Assembly: GCA_036346275.1 (NCBI GenBank) | Contig: CM070717.1 | Location: 4,771,178 to 4,835,177 of the forward strand | Direction of reading: 5' to 3' | Source of the DNA: Otatea glauca | Taxonomy: Eukaryota; Streptophyta; Magnoliopsida; Poales; Poaceae | Length of the DNA stretch: 64,000 nucleotides | Part shown: positions 45,148 through 56,520 of the stretch, piece after piece | Position numbering within the stretch: the first letter of the stretch is position 1 | Layout: each line of letters opens with the position of its first letter | Translations under genes and position numbers: made by a program | The notes under the pieces: model-generated | What the model was told of the DNA's origin: nothing | What the model saw: the letters and a program-made list of their open reading frames with translations, nothing else | Database searches by the model: none

Positions 45148-46485
45148 CTATACTTTTTTGCTAATTCGTACATTCAAGATAAATTACACACTATGGCCAA
45201 GATGCCAGGAAATTAAATTCCCTATTTGTCTGAGGGATCGATGGGAATAATTGATTAACTAGTGTAGCTACCTTAAGGCTCATAACTTACACGCACGTCA
45301 CATATTTAAATCATGAAAGGACATATGATTCCTATGAAATTCACTCACTTCAAACATATATAACCTTTAAGGTTGGGCTAGCTCTTTGTACAGACTTGAC
45401 GAGGTATATTAGGGCATGAGCAATGCGCTCACAATCCAGGAGCTGACGAGAGAGCACCCTATGTACTTGGCACCAACCATTAAACGACGAGAGGTGCTTT
45501 CATACTTCTCTTTTTGACAGTTACATAAATATTAAAGTATGAATAAATATTAAAGTATGAATAAAGGGAAAGCATTGGAGTGCTGTTCTTAGACGACCAT
45601 GCAATGCTAAGAAAAAAAATAGGAGCCAAGCTCATGTACAAGGGTCGGTTCCAAAACAAGAGAGAGAGGGAAAGAATAGCCGTAAAGGAGAGAGGGAGGA
45701 CGTAGGAGAGTTTTTCCATTCTATTTTAATATACAATAGGTCCGACCTTACGGCGAAAATTGGGTTGTAAAAATTAGAGATATAAATGGCAAATTTAGCA
45801 GTTGGTGATGTGAGACCGACATGTCTAGCCATCTTTCACGACACAGGTCTGGGTGCAGGGCGCCGTGCATGTAATATGCGCAGGACTAACCATATATTTA
45901 ATTTGCTAAGTGTCCTATTAATAGGGCCCACGGCAAGGTTTCAAATTTCAGTTTCGGAATGAATTTCGTCCCGTGCCGGATAATGAAATTTCAAAATTTC
46001 TGAATTATTTCGGACGAAATTTGAATTTAAAAATTCAAATCCGGGAAAAAAAAACCGAAATTCGGCGAAAAACCGAAATTTTGGGTTTTTTGCACTGTCT
46101 GAAAAGTTGACTAACCTTTATCGAAAAAATTTGAAGTTTTTTTTGGAGGTTCCTGACACATTGATGATGTTCTCACAAAAATTTCAGCTGATTATCACAT
46201 CTCAGAAATTTTTAAAAATTCGGAGAGTGGTACTGTTCTGATAAAACACTAACCAACAAGATTGATCGGAATGGAAAATGGTACAAATCAAGTTATAAAC
46301 TGTTAAAATTTTTTGTGCATGGTTATGATCCATAAATAATGTTCTCATAAATATTTCAGCTGATTATCACATGTGAAGAATTTTTAAAAATTCGGAGAGT
46401 GGCGCTGTCCTGATAGAACACTGACCGACAAGTTTGATCCGAATGAAAAATGGTACAAATGAAGTTATAAACTGTTGAAATTTTT
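45148..46485 (+). repeat. Copy B of the ~1.3 kb direct duplication
   Basis: Collinear with 41238-42514. It starts exactly at the right border of the 2.6 kb element, and the homology continues into the complete CAAGGTT element. Confidence 0.9.
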
Positions 46486-47388
46486 TGTGAATAGTTATGA
46501 TGTATCTATAATACTCTCATAAAATTTTCAGATGATAAAACTGTATGAATTTTTAACAATTTGAACAGTACTACTGACATGTTAAAAGGCTCACCGGCAA
46601 ACTTGAACAAAATGAAAAATTATGTAAATCATAAATTTTTTTGAAAATCTTAAAGAATGGTGATAAGGAAGTTCTTAATATCTCATAAAAATTGTGATTC
46701 ATGATCACACTCCAGTGAATTTATAAAATTCTTACAACGCACAGTACCATTTATGTTCTTTTCTTTTTGATTTTTGAAATATAATATAACAAACGAAGTT
46801 CAATGCTTACATAGATTTGATTGACCAAACAAAAAAAGTTAAAATTTTTTGAAAAAATTATATAATGGTACTGATTCAATTATTAATCTCTCAAAAAATT
46901 TAGATCATAATCACACTCAAGAAAATTTATAAAATTCTGACAATATAACTGTCCCAATTATGTTCATTCTGTTTTTGATTTTTTAAAGCTAAAAAATGAA
47001 GTTAAATTATTTTGAAATTTTTTATGTATGACTCTAAACTACTAGGTATAGTACCATAAAATTTTCAGATTATTATCAAGCTTGTACAATTTTATAAAAA
47101 TCTGATAGTGTTTCTACCAAAATTTTAAATTATTTAAAAAATTAGGTTTTTCAACAAATTTTCATAGGAGATGACTTTCCTAAGGGTTATTGTATCAAAT
47201 CCGGCCCTAAAACTTTCAAAACCGGCCAAAAACACAAATTTCGCCAAAAAATCCGAAATTTCGGATTTTTACTGTAGCAATTTCTAAAAATTTTAATTTT
47301 TTTCCAGCCGGTACTTGAGATTTCGGTTAGTCCGAAATCCGAAATTTCGGCGAAATTTCACCGAAATTCACCAAAATTTTGAACCTTG
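45934..47388 (+). mobile_element. Terminal-inverted-repeat element, CAAGGTT ends
   Basis: The left end CAAGGTTTCAAATTTCAG and the right end ending TTTTGAACCTTG are imperfect inverted repeats. Flanking bases CCCACGG (45927-45933) and CTCACGG (47389-47395) look like a 7-8 bp target duplication with one change, as for hAT elements. The 1455-bp interior is A/T-rich with AAATTTCGG-type repeats near both ends and no long reading frame, so it is non-autonomous. The superfamily is uncertain. Confidence 0.65.
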
Positions 47389-47395
47389 CTCACGG

Positions 47396-48460
47396 TCTAT
47401 TAACTAAGATTAGATTTAATGGAGCCATCTGCCCTTTTTGCCCATGAATCATCAAATTTGACCTTCCGTCTTTCTTCAGCCATCAAATCATGATGCAACT
47501 ATAAATTACTAGTACAGTGGTCGTGCTAACGCTATGATGACAATACACCCGCTTATCAATTAAATAAGAAGATAAATATGAATATAACACTTAATAATAA
47601 ATAATCACAGTGCCCGTATGAGAGTACAAAAATGAAGATATAACACTCAATAATATTTTTCGCTAAACGTTTCCCGTATGCTCTTAAGACTTGTTCTTAT
47701 ATCTTAAGAGATGTTTTCTACGCACTCATTCCACTTGTATTTTAGTATTTCAATTAAGAAACACTTCCTAAGGATAGGTGAACCTTGTAAGTACATTGTA
47801 GAGCATCATCAGTATAGACCTACTTTACAACCTTATAAAAAGTGATTAATAAAATAGAGAGTACCGACTATGCAGATCCGTGCATTAAACTGTTGACCAT
47901 TCCAGATGTGCATGAAGTTCATGACTAAATAACCTGTCAAGTTTCTGCACAACATTGGCACATATCAATCATCAATTCATGAGCTAGCAAGCACTTGAGG
48001 TTAAGTTGGACTTAGACAGTTCTGTATGTACCTTTGTCCAGGCATGAAAGAGCCTACGTCGCCGATCGCCGTCGCCACACTCGCGTGCGTATGTATGTAC
48101 GCCGACGTTGCTAGTTACCGTCGCTGTCGCCGCACGCCTGCGTATGTATGTACGCCGACGTCGTCGACCGCTCCGAATTGTGATCAATCAAATATTGCTA
48201 AGTCCTGGTATTTACTACCGCCGCGCGTAAAAGCCTCACGGCCTCGCCAAACAGCTAGAGTTATGGCACCTCCGTCCCGGCGTTTGGGCGTTCTTTAGTT
48301 AGGAATTCCTAGGACCTGTGCAAGGAACACGGGAAAGGAAGGCATATATTCAGTTTGTGTTTTTTAGAGGATTCTATTGCATATGAGATCACGCAAGGAA
48401 GAAAGGATGTGAAGATACGAGTGCCTTTTTAAGCGCCTGCAGCAACTTTATCTTGTGATC
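47396..48460. other. Spacer without recognised gene
   Basis: Mostly A/T-rich DNA. A short GC-richer part at 48050-48170 has the sequence CGTATGTATGTACGCCGACG twice (48086 and 48141). The overlapping open frames around 47984-48298 on both strands arise from that repeat and carry no motif. Confidence 0.5.
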
Positions 48461-48466
48461 ATATTG

Positions 48467-48690
48467 TACGTACTATATATTTAGAAGGAGAGCGAATCAA
48501 ACAAGAAAATAAACAGGAAGGATCCGCATGCAAGGAAACCAAACTTGAATTTTTTACTGTCCTAGACAAAACTATACGTACTACATATTTGGAAGGAGAG
48601 CGAATCAAACAAGGAAATAAACAGGGAGGATCCGCATGCAAGGAAGCCAGACTTGAATTTTTTACTGTCATGACCAAAACCGTACGTACT
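48467..48690 (+). repeat. 108-bp tandem repeat, two copies
   Basis: Units at 48467-48574 and 48575-48682 share GGAAGGAGAGCGAATCAAAC, GGATCCGCATGCAAGGAA and CTTGAATTTTTTACTGTC, and the start of a third unit (TACGTACT) follows. No coding meaning. Confidence 0.9.
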
Positions 48691-48805
48691 TTTTCGAATA
48701 TGACACTTCTCGAGACTTTTTTACGGATCTAACCCCATAGAGCCTAATTTCAGCGCACGGAGAGTGCTGAATTGTTTTTCATTTTTTATCCAAAGAGCAG
48801 TGGCG

Positions 48806-49227
48806 CGGTATTATTTACCAGTGCCCAGGCTCGAATTTTTTACTATATTAGTATCGTCGTTATAATTTTTTCTGAATTAGGCTCTCGCGGCAATGAATTT
48901 GCGATTGTAGCCTCGAGACAGCAAAAATCAGCGGAGAGGTGCTAGAATTATTTTTTTCGTGGTCGAGAAGCACTGTAATTTTTTTCCACGTTCGAAATTA
49001 TTCAGTGACCGGGCAGAGCTTGGTTTTTATTTTTTTCGTGCCTGAAATTACCCACTGTCCGCTGGATAATTTCGGGCGTGCGAAAAAATTCCAGCACCTC
49101 TCTGTTGAATTTTTTTGGCTCGAGGCTACAATCGCAAATTCATTGTCGCGAGAGCCTGATTCTAAAAAAATTATAACGACGATGCCAATACAGTAAAAAA
49201 TTCGAGGCCGCGCCGTAAATAATACCG
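48806..49227. repeat. Long imperfect inverted repeat (foldback)
   Basis: The left arm begins CGGTATTATTTACC (48806) and the right arm ends with its complement at 49227. Arms of about 200 bp pair throughout, with shared blocks such as CTCGAATTTTTTACT, ATCGTCGTTATAATTTTTT, AATGAATTTGCGATTGTAGC and AGAGGTGCT. The centre lies near 49015. A transcript would fold into a long hairpin, a possible source of small RNAs. It may be a foldback transposon; no clear target duplication was found. Confidence 0.82.
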
Positions 49228-49846
49228 TCTCCTGGTTTCCTTTTCCCAGCATATAATGTATGGTTCTTTCCTTTTTGAGGACGTTTGTTTTCTTTTTCTT
49301 GATTCTAGGAGTTTGTTTCCTTTTTTTTTTGATGATGCTGGAGGTAAAGGGAGGTCTGTTGTGGTTCACAAGGATGATTAGATACACTAAATAATGGCCA
49401 TCGGATGTGGATGAGTAAAGCTGAGGAAAGATCTAAGAGGTTAATTTTGATGGAGGCAAGTTTCTGAGGACGTTTCGTTGGGTGCACGAATGTTAGGTTA
49501 TCTCTAGTGGGATGCACTATTTAGAGTGGATTTAGAAAAGAATGTGCGTACGTTATAAAGGAGTATAGATGTATCAAACAGTATTATGAGACGGCTGAAC
49601 GAATGGGATTTGATAATCTATTTGCTCCTGCTGGCATGAGTAGTAATGCCTGCAATATCTCAAATAAAAGGAAAGAAGCAATGCACGAGCCTAGGAAACA
49701 CATACGGATGGGACAGGAGATTTTCTCACCAAAATACTTAACGATAATATTTTCGTACTAAAACTTAATTGATAGATCCTGATCCTACATCCTTAGTAGG
49801 ACACTTAGCAAATATATGGTTGATTCTACCTATATTAAGGGCCTGT
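49228..49846. other. Spacer without recognised gene
   Basis: No exon, repeat pair or RNA gene could be supported. The minus-strand frames at 48998-49517 are A/T-rich chance frames overlapping the foldback arm. Confidence 0.45.
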
Positions 49847-50352
49847 TTGTTTTTGCTTTGGATTCTCAAAAACTAATTCTGGATTGTGATTTTAGATAAA
49901 CTGATTTTGGATTCTAGATTTTAGGATGGTATTTCATGGGTAATTCTTTTAGTGGCATTCTCATCTTTGTATTCCTCATAATCCACAGAGCACATATGAA
50001 GTGGATTGCGTGGATTTTAGGCTGTGTTTGGTACAGTTCCAGCTCCACCAGGTTCGTGAATCTAGTGGAGCTGGGTATTCCTAACTCCACCAAATTCATA
50101 GAGCTGAAGCTGTGGGTATATTAAGAGTGTTTAGATGGGTCATCTTATTTACATTTTAGATTAAAAATATAAACTTAATTCACTTTATTTAGCCTACAAG
50201 TTTCAGATCTGATGTAAAGGTAGGATTTGGAACTCTACCAAATAGGGTCTTAGTGTATATAAGTAGACTAGATTATGTGAATCGATTCTTAAAATAGAGT
50301 TGTTTTTTACTCAGCTTTCAGAACCAATTCAGAATCTACAGTAAAAAAAAAA
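49847..50352 (+). mobile_element. Possible outer TIR/MITE-like element
   Basis: GGGCCTGTTTGTTTTTGC at the left and AAAAAAAAAGAGCCTGC at the right are weak inverted ends of the type seen in grass MITEs. The subterminal blocks GGATTCTCAAAAACTAATTC and AACCAATTCAGAATC also pair loosely. No target duplication was established. The Tourist MITE at 50020-50249 would be nested in it. Confidence 0.4.
50020..50249 (+). mobile_element. Tourist-like MITE
   Basis: Ends GGCTGTGTTTGGTAC and the inverted TACCAAATAGGGTC are flanked by TTA at 50017-50019 and 50250-50252, the target site of PIF/Harbinger-related Tourist MITEs. The 230-bp length fits and there is no reading frame. Confidence 0.82.
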
Positions 50353-50394
50353 GAGCCTGCACCACCAGGGCCGATCTCCTTCCTCACATTGTGC

Positions 50395-50712
50395 ATGCTC
50401 GTAGTGCGGTACTGAACGTGTCCCTCTCCTTATGTGTCCTCTTAGGCCAACAACATCTAACCCAAGATCAATTTCGAGCCCAGCAGCCCAGTAGAGGCCT
50501 TTGCTCTGAATTGTGATCTGCCTCTGCCAGTCTGCCCACCCGAATCAACGAACGGACAAGGCACACACGAAGCCCTAACCCACCTCTCGCCACTCGCCGG
50601 GGCGCGGAGCAGCGATCGGCGGCGCGGTGCGGGCGCTCGGGCGAGCAATCCCGCATCTAGGAGGAGAGCGATCCCGCATAGACCGGGCGACGGGGTGACG
50701 CCCGACGGTGCG
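50395..50712 (+). other. Probable 5' UTR exon of the small membrane-protein gene
   Basis: A GC-rich stretch (CTCTCGCCACTCGCCGGGGC) ends in a good donor, GGTGCG/GTGAGATC, at 50712/50713. It looks like the first, non-coding exon of a plant gene. The next recognisable exon downstream on this strand is at 55804. Linking the two is an inference that needs transcript data. The minus-strand frames here are treated as shadows. Confidence 0.5.
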
Positions 50713-51358
50713 GTGAGATCCTCGTTCATCAGACATCAAAGGTCATATCCATTCTATATTTCTTTTGAACTGAGAGTTAGGAATTGGTGAAATTCTGAAA
50801 TATGATTTGGAGGGTTGGGGGGTCTTTGTTGTGATTTGCGGATGTCGAAATGTTGAATAGAAATTTCCTAATTGGAAAACGAGAAAGTGGGAGTTATTAG
50901 TCTCGATACAGGTTTTAATAATCTTCATACCATGGTAATTGTGATATTGCTAATCTTGTGAGCTTGCCATTGGATAGGGTCGGTGTTAATGCCGTTGGAC
51001 ATTGGGCGTTTATGATCCTAGGCAATTCGTTTCCATCATTCCCTGAAGATATTCTCGTGCTCTTTGTGAAGCTGACTATTTTAAAACTTTTTTCTTATGT
51101 ATGCGCGATTCAGATGTATCATATAGCTGAGCATTTTTTTTCATCTATACACATCATTGAGTTCCTTTGAGGACATTTGAGTTTCCATGCTCGAAAGTAA
51201 CAAAGCTGCTCACTTGTTAATTTCTGGATCAGAACTTAGAAGTATGGATTAAGGTCCACTTTAGTACACCTGGTTCTTGCGCAGTTATTGCTCCAATATA
51301 GAACAGTTCAGTTAAATTTATGTGAGTATGCTTCCCAAGATTACTTTATCATAAAATG

Positions 51359-52629
51359 GAAAAAGTACATATTTGGTACCTGTACTTGCGGTTTGGTTCG
51401 ATTCACCCCTGTACTATAAAACCATGTATCTAAACCCCTGTACTTGTAACACTAGATCAAATCCCCGATGGTGGCTTTGCACCCATGTGGCTTCCAGCTC
51501 ATCCCGTGGACAATGTACTCAATCCATTTCTCTTCTCACTGCCCACTGGGCCCATGGCCCAACCTGTTAGCCTCCTTGCCATCCCCTTCCTTCTTCCATG
51601 TACCACCCAGTCCCATGCTCCCAGCACAGGAGAGCAAGCAGCAGTGCGCTGCCTCCACGTCACCTTGGTGAGAAGCAGCGGTGACTCCTTCAATTCACCC
51701 TTGCTCTTCGTATTTTCCTCCGCTTCATCTACTCATTGCTCACCTAGATTCTTCTTCCCCCACGGAATCGGCGTCGATGACTTCATCTTCTTCCCCTTTG
51801 GTAACAAGCCGCCTGCACTGCCCATCTTTGCCGAGTCACACCGACCCCCTCTGGTGATCTTCGACCCTAGCGCTCGCACCCATCGGCTTCGCCTCGGCCT
51901 CTTCCATTCCACTGTTACCTCCTTTTCATCCCCCTTGCATAGGAGCACTTGAAATGCCGTCACCATTCTTTTTTCGCCCCAGTAACCTTGGTGACATGCT
52001 GCCATCTCCACCCACAACTTAGTTTCGTTGTCCTAGCCAACATCCCGTAAGTGCACACATCACATCGTGTTGTAGGAGTAGGCAAAATTGTTAGGCCATC
52101 CAATTTGGGTAAATAGCACACTCCATCGCCATTGTGCCTTTGCCCCTAGCTCTGGCCTCCGTGGACGGCCTCGCTCAGAGCACCACATGTTAGGTGAGTG
52201 GCACTACTTGAACCCCATGGGTTGTAGATGCTTTGTGCGCCCAATTTTTTGAGTTGGGCTGCTAGCTAGCTGTCGCCACTGTAGGCTAGATCATCGCTAT
52301 CGCAGCATAGCCGCACCATCGGCTTGGGCCACTTCAGTCCATGCCATTGTCACGGATAGGTTCTCCAGGGCAGGCTGTCTCAACTCGTTTTGGTGTTTGA
52401 GCTTTGCCGAGGCCAGCGATGGCGCTCCCCTGTTCTGGTTCGAATTAGGGGAGAAGTCCAGGGCCCACGGGATGAGTTGGAAGCCACGTCAACGCAAAAT
52501 CACCATTGGACGTTGCCTAGGGGGATTTGATCTAGTATTGTAAGTACAAGGGGTTAGATACTCGATTTTGTAGTACATTGGGTGAATCGAACCATCTCGA
52601 AAGTACAGGTACCAAATATGGACTTTTTC
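51359..52629. mobile_element. Non-autonomous MULE in the probable intron
   Basis: Terminal inverted repeats of about 105 bp (51359-51465 and 52523-52629) share GAAAAAGT, CATATTTGGTACCTGTACTT and GGTTCGATTCACCC. Flanks ATCATAAAATG (51348-51358) and ATCTTAAAATT (52630-52640) look like the 9-11 bp duplication made by Mutator-like elements. The interior of about 1.06 kb is richer in G+C and includes a 155-codon frame (51485-51952) without a recognised domain. It may be a Pack-MULE carrying host sequence, but the donor is unknown. Confidence 0.8.
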
Positions 52630-52691
52630 ATCTTAAAATTGATCGAATTGAAATTTTCTCACGGCAACTTGAGGATTTTGGTGCTTCCTTT

Positions 52692-55180
52692 TGTTAAGTA
52701 TGCTGGCTGATATCTAGTCTTTTAGGATTTGGAAAGGTGCGCTAGATGAATTATAATAGGATTAGGATTCGTAATTCATTTTGGAGTAGGATTCCTACAT
52801 CTCATTAGAGGAGGACTAAAGGGGCTATATAAACCCATGTGGTGGTCATAGAGAACCCAAGCCACAAATCAACTCCCCAAAGCAAGAGGCGCATGAGAGG
52901 ATTAGGGTCTAGATTATTATTTAGCACTAGATTCTTGTATAGGTAAGGATCTAATGGTCTTAAAAGGTTCGAGAGGTTTGTGAGAGATTAACAATCTCTT
53001 GTACTCTTTGGAGGTTATACTTAAAGAATTTGCATTCGGTTTCGCCAAATCTTCCCTCTCTTGTGGTTGCTTTAACGTTAATTTCGGTTTTCTCTGCGAG
53101 ATTCATCTTCTTCATTCTTGAGACCGTGCACGCTTGTGCCATATCTCATAAAACTTTGATCCACTCTGGGCTATTGCGTATAAGGGGTATCGAGTGTAAC
53201 AAGTGATATTAGAGCAATGCCGAATTAATTTGTGGGAAGGTTGGTAAAGCGTTAGGTAGCACAAAATCATGATTGATGTCGACGATGTGGAATCAAGTAG
53301 AGAAATTTGATTGTGGAGGAAATTTCAGCGTGTGGCGATTTGTGCTGAAGGATGTCCTTGTCCAGCAAGAGTTAATCACTATTCTTGAAGGAGACAAACT
53401 GGGAAAGACGTACGCTAAAGATTGGAATGTGATGGAGCAGTAGGATGTTAGTACAATCTATCTATGTCTCTTCGATGAGGTAAAGTGCTTGGTGGTCAAG
53501 GAGGATCCGCTGAAGAAATTATGGAAAGACTTAAAAGAATTGTATATTGCAAAACCATTGATAAACCGGTGGGTGCTGAAGCGATAGTTGTACAAGTTGT
53601 GCATGGAGGAACGTACATGGTTCATTAACCATCTCAATGTCTTCAACAAGCTTATCACACAACTGATTAGTGGATGAGAAAATTGAGGAGAAGGGCAAGA
53701 GCAAGGGCACACGTGTATGCTATCTATGTGACGAGAAAGGTCATATGATAAAGGACTGTTAGAGTTTGAAGGAAATGAAGGGTACTTGCTCAATGGCGGT
53801 AGCAAAAGATTATTCCGATATACTTGTCGTTCAATCAGGTACTTTTCATAGATGGATATTAGATTCAGGTTGTTGCTTCCGTATATGTTCGACATGGGAA
53901 ATATTTGACGAAGGATATCTACGCCTAGTGCATGGAATTGTTCACTTAGCGGATTTCAAGGAGTATGCAATTACTAAGGTTGGAACAGTAATATTGGAGA
54001 AGTATGATGAAGCACATCGCACATAGGTGGGAGTTCGGTATGTTCCTGGCTTAAAGAAGAATCTAATATCTGTGGAGTTGTTTGAACTCGAAGGTTGTGA
54101 TGTATTATTTCGAGGTGGAGTCATACGAGTTACTTGAAAAGAGTAGATGACCATGAAAAATGTTTGGAGCAATAGAGGATACCGATTTATGGGTAAACTT
54201 GAAGGAAGGGCAACTAATGGAAGGTCTGAAAAAAATCCTAATCAGGAGAAGGAAACTGTGTCGCTAATGGTCAGATCTCAGCTATAATTTTGTGCGGTAC
54301 TGCCAAGACGGTTACAAAATCTAGCAGACATAAGGTGAAGGTGGGATTTGTTGGAGAAGGAAGATGTGGTTGGACCAACCACACAGTACCAACAAGCAAA
54401 TGGAGCTTGAAGGCACTACAAACCTATGGTATGGAGGGCTATAGGAACAAAATATGTGGTTAACCAAACTATACAAAGATAGGGCTCTCAGGTGGATGGT
54501 ACGAAAGGTCAAGCCTGAACGTCAACATGCACATTGCTGTGATGTGTATGAGCCCCTGTGGTGGGGGCACTTCCAAATGTTTGAGGAAAAATTTAAAAAA
54601 TGAAAAACAAAAAATACAGAACCGACTTGGAGTGATGTCATGGAGGAGCGTAGTGACTTCAACGGATAAGAGTCAAGGTGGAGATTGTTAAGTACAGTGA
54701 CTCATATCTAGTCTTTTAGGATTTGAAAAGGTATGCTATATGAATCCTAATAGGATTAGGATTCCTACTTCCCTTTGGAAGAGGACTAAGGGGGCTATAT
54801 ATACCCATAGGGTGGTTGTTCAGAACCCAAGCCACAAACTAACTCATCCAAAGCAAGAGGCGTACGAGAGGATTAAATGCTAGGTTACTCTTTAACACTA
54901 GATTTTTGCATATGGTAAGAATCCAAGGGTCCTAAAAAGTTCAAGAGGGTTGTGAAAAAGTGATAATCCATTGTACTTTTTTGAGGCTATACTTAAAGAA
55001 TTTTTGTTCGGCTTTGCCAAATATTTTCTCTCGTCGTAGTCGCTTCAACGTCATTATTTTGATTCTCTCTACGAGATTGATCTTCTTCGTGCTTGAGACC
55101 ATGCACTCCTATGCCGTATCTCACAAAAATTTGATCTAATCCTGGAGCTACTATGCATAAGAAGGGGTGTGAGTGTAACA
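52692..55180 (+). mobile_element. Deleted copia retrotransposon with two LTRs
   Basis: LTRs at 52692-53201 and 54686-55180 begin TGTTAAGTA and end GAGTGTAACA, and the whole is flanked by CCTTT (52687-52691 and 55181-55185). After the left LTR a degenerate initiator-Met primer site (TGATATTAGAGC) is seen. The LTRs differ at many positions, so the insertion is old. Only gag and the protease start remain; reverse transcriptase, RNase H and integrase are absent. Confidence 0.93.
53281..54170 (+). pseudogene. Copia gag and protease remnant
   Basis: Starting MWNQVEKFDCGGNFSVW at about 53289, the sequence reads as a copia gag with several stops (for example TAG near 53442). A zinc knuckle, CYLCDEKGHMIKDC (near 53716-53760), ends in a TAG. 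Then comes the aspartic protease start, WILDSGCCFRIC (53857-53895), with the catalytic D-S-G, and GLKKNLISVELFELEGC (54040-54100). The parts normally pack RNA and cleave the polyprotein. The remnant cannot be translated as one protein. Confidence 0.85.
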
Positions 55181-55395
55181 CCTTTTAAATTGTTTATGCT
55201 TTTATGAGAAACTCGTCAATTGCTAAATGCTGAACTTCTCTTGGTTTTTCGAAGGGCGGATCTTTTCTCTCTAAAATTTCAGTGACCAATATACTAAATT
55301 ATTGGAGAGGATTTTTACCTTACTTTGCCACCTCTACATGATTGGCATTCATATCCTTAAACTGTTAAACATGGTGCTTTTGCCATGTGACTACT

Positions 55396-55440
55396 GGTAG
55401 CTTAAAGATGATTTGCTGGTAGCTTAAAGATGATTTGCTG
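55396..55440 (+). repeat. 22-bp tandem duplication
   Basis: GGTAGCTTAAAGATGATTTGCT occurs twice in succession, with 20 bases shared exactly at the core, inside the probable intron. No function is implied. Confidence 0.85.
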
Positions 55441-55818
55441 TCTGAAGTTATTATGAGTGTTGTCATGCCATATTGCAGATTTATGGTTATGTTGTTCTTT
55501 ATGCATTGTGTTTTAGCACTGAATAGAACAGCAATTCATTACCAGCATTGAGGTAGGAAAGGTATTCAATACGCTTTTCATATATCTAGTGCAGTTGTCT
55601 TGATTCTTGAAATGTCATTTCGTTGTGATTATGGCTCATTTGCAAAATCTATTGAGATACTTGTCAGTTGTGACCTTCTGAATATGCCAATGTTTTTTAC
55701 ATCTTTCTGGACCCTTTTTTTGCCACTGTTTTTACATCTTGTTCGCATAGAGCTTTCCATGATATTTGCTATCCTCAAGTACTTTTCTCCTTTTCTTTTG
55801 CAGTGTCAAGTCAAGCAC

Positions 55819-56124
55819 ATGTCCAAGGCACGAAATGCTTTAGTTGCCACTGGCTTGTTGGCCTTCGCCGGTGCTGGCTTAGCATTCCCGTTCTTTTTTG
55901 TGTATGTGTGCATTCATCATTCTAGCACAGAGAAACTTAGGGTGAAGCATTGTGCATTGACCTTTCTTTTTTATCTTCATCAATTCTTTTTCAGGAAGTC
56001 AAAGAACAGACCTCTTATTGATTCATCAAAGCCTCTGCCACCGCAGGCTACTTTCCGAGGACCATATGTAAATACTGGATCACACGACATCGGGCCTGAT
56101 CCTACCAACTACCCCAAGAAGTGA
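55819..56124 (+). CDS. Small single-pass membrane protein conserved in plants (70 aa)
   Basis: Two coding exons, 55819-55901 and 55995-56124, join across a GT-AG intron (donor GTATGTG, acceptor TTTTTCAG) through a split Val codon. The start MSKARNALVATG lies 15 bases after a TTTTGCAG acceptor at 55803. Residues 7-28 form one hydrophobic helix (LVATGLLAFAGAGLAFPFFFV). The rest is a polar, proline-rich tail (SSKPLPPQATFRGPYVNTG, GPDPTNYPKK). I recall this short form as a conserved, poorly described plant family, possibly linked to mitochondria, but cannot confirm that. There are no stops or frameshifts. A polyadenylation signal AATAAA follows at 56511. This is the only apparently intact host gene in the window. 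Confidence 0.78.
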   Translation: MSKARNALVATGLLAFAGAGLAFPFFFVYVCIHHSSTEKLRVKHCALTFLFYLHQFFFRKSKNRPLIDSSKPLPPQATFRGPYVNTGSHDIGPDPTNYPKK

Positions 56125-56510
56125 TATTTCCTTACTCATGAGGCACCATTCATCTTCCTTTTTTTTTTTTGACAGAAATCGGTGAAACCTGTAACGTTTG
56201 ATGTTGCACTGAGATTATCATTACGACTTGTCTTCTGATCTTGTCTGTAGATCGTGATTGATGGTTCGGCTTCTGGACTTTTGAATGGCCTAGCAATGCA
56301 ATTACAGTAGTGAACTAGTTTCATTTTCGGCTATTATGTGGAGGATGCTTCTGTGGACCTTCAAGATGTGTGAACTTTGACCATCTTTTGCACTGTTCTG
56401 TTTTTGTGCATGTACGTTTGGAGGATTAGTTAGTTGCATTTTACCGTGAATTAAGCAGAATATCCAGCCATCTTTGTTGTCTTGTAATGATCATTTCAAA
56501 CCCATAAGAT

Positions 56511-56516
56511 AATAAA
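56511..56516 (+). terminator. Polyadenylation signal of the small membrane-protein gene
   Basis: AATAAA lies 387 bases after the stop codon in an A/T-rich context, the first good match downstream. Confidence 0.5.
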
Positions 56517-56520
56517 ATTA

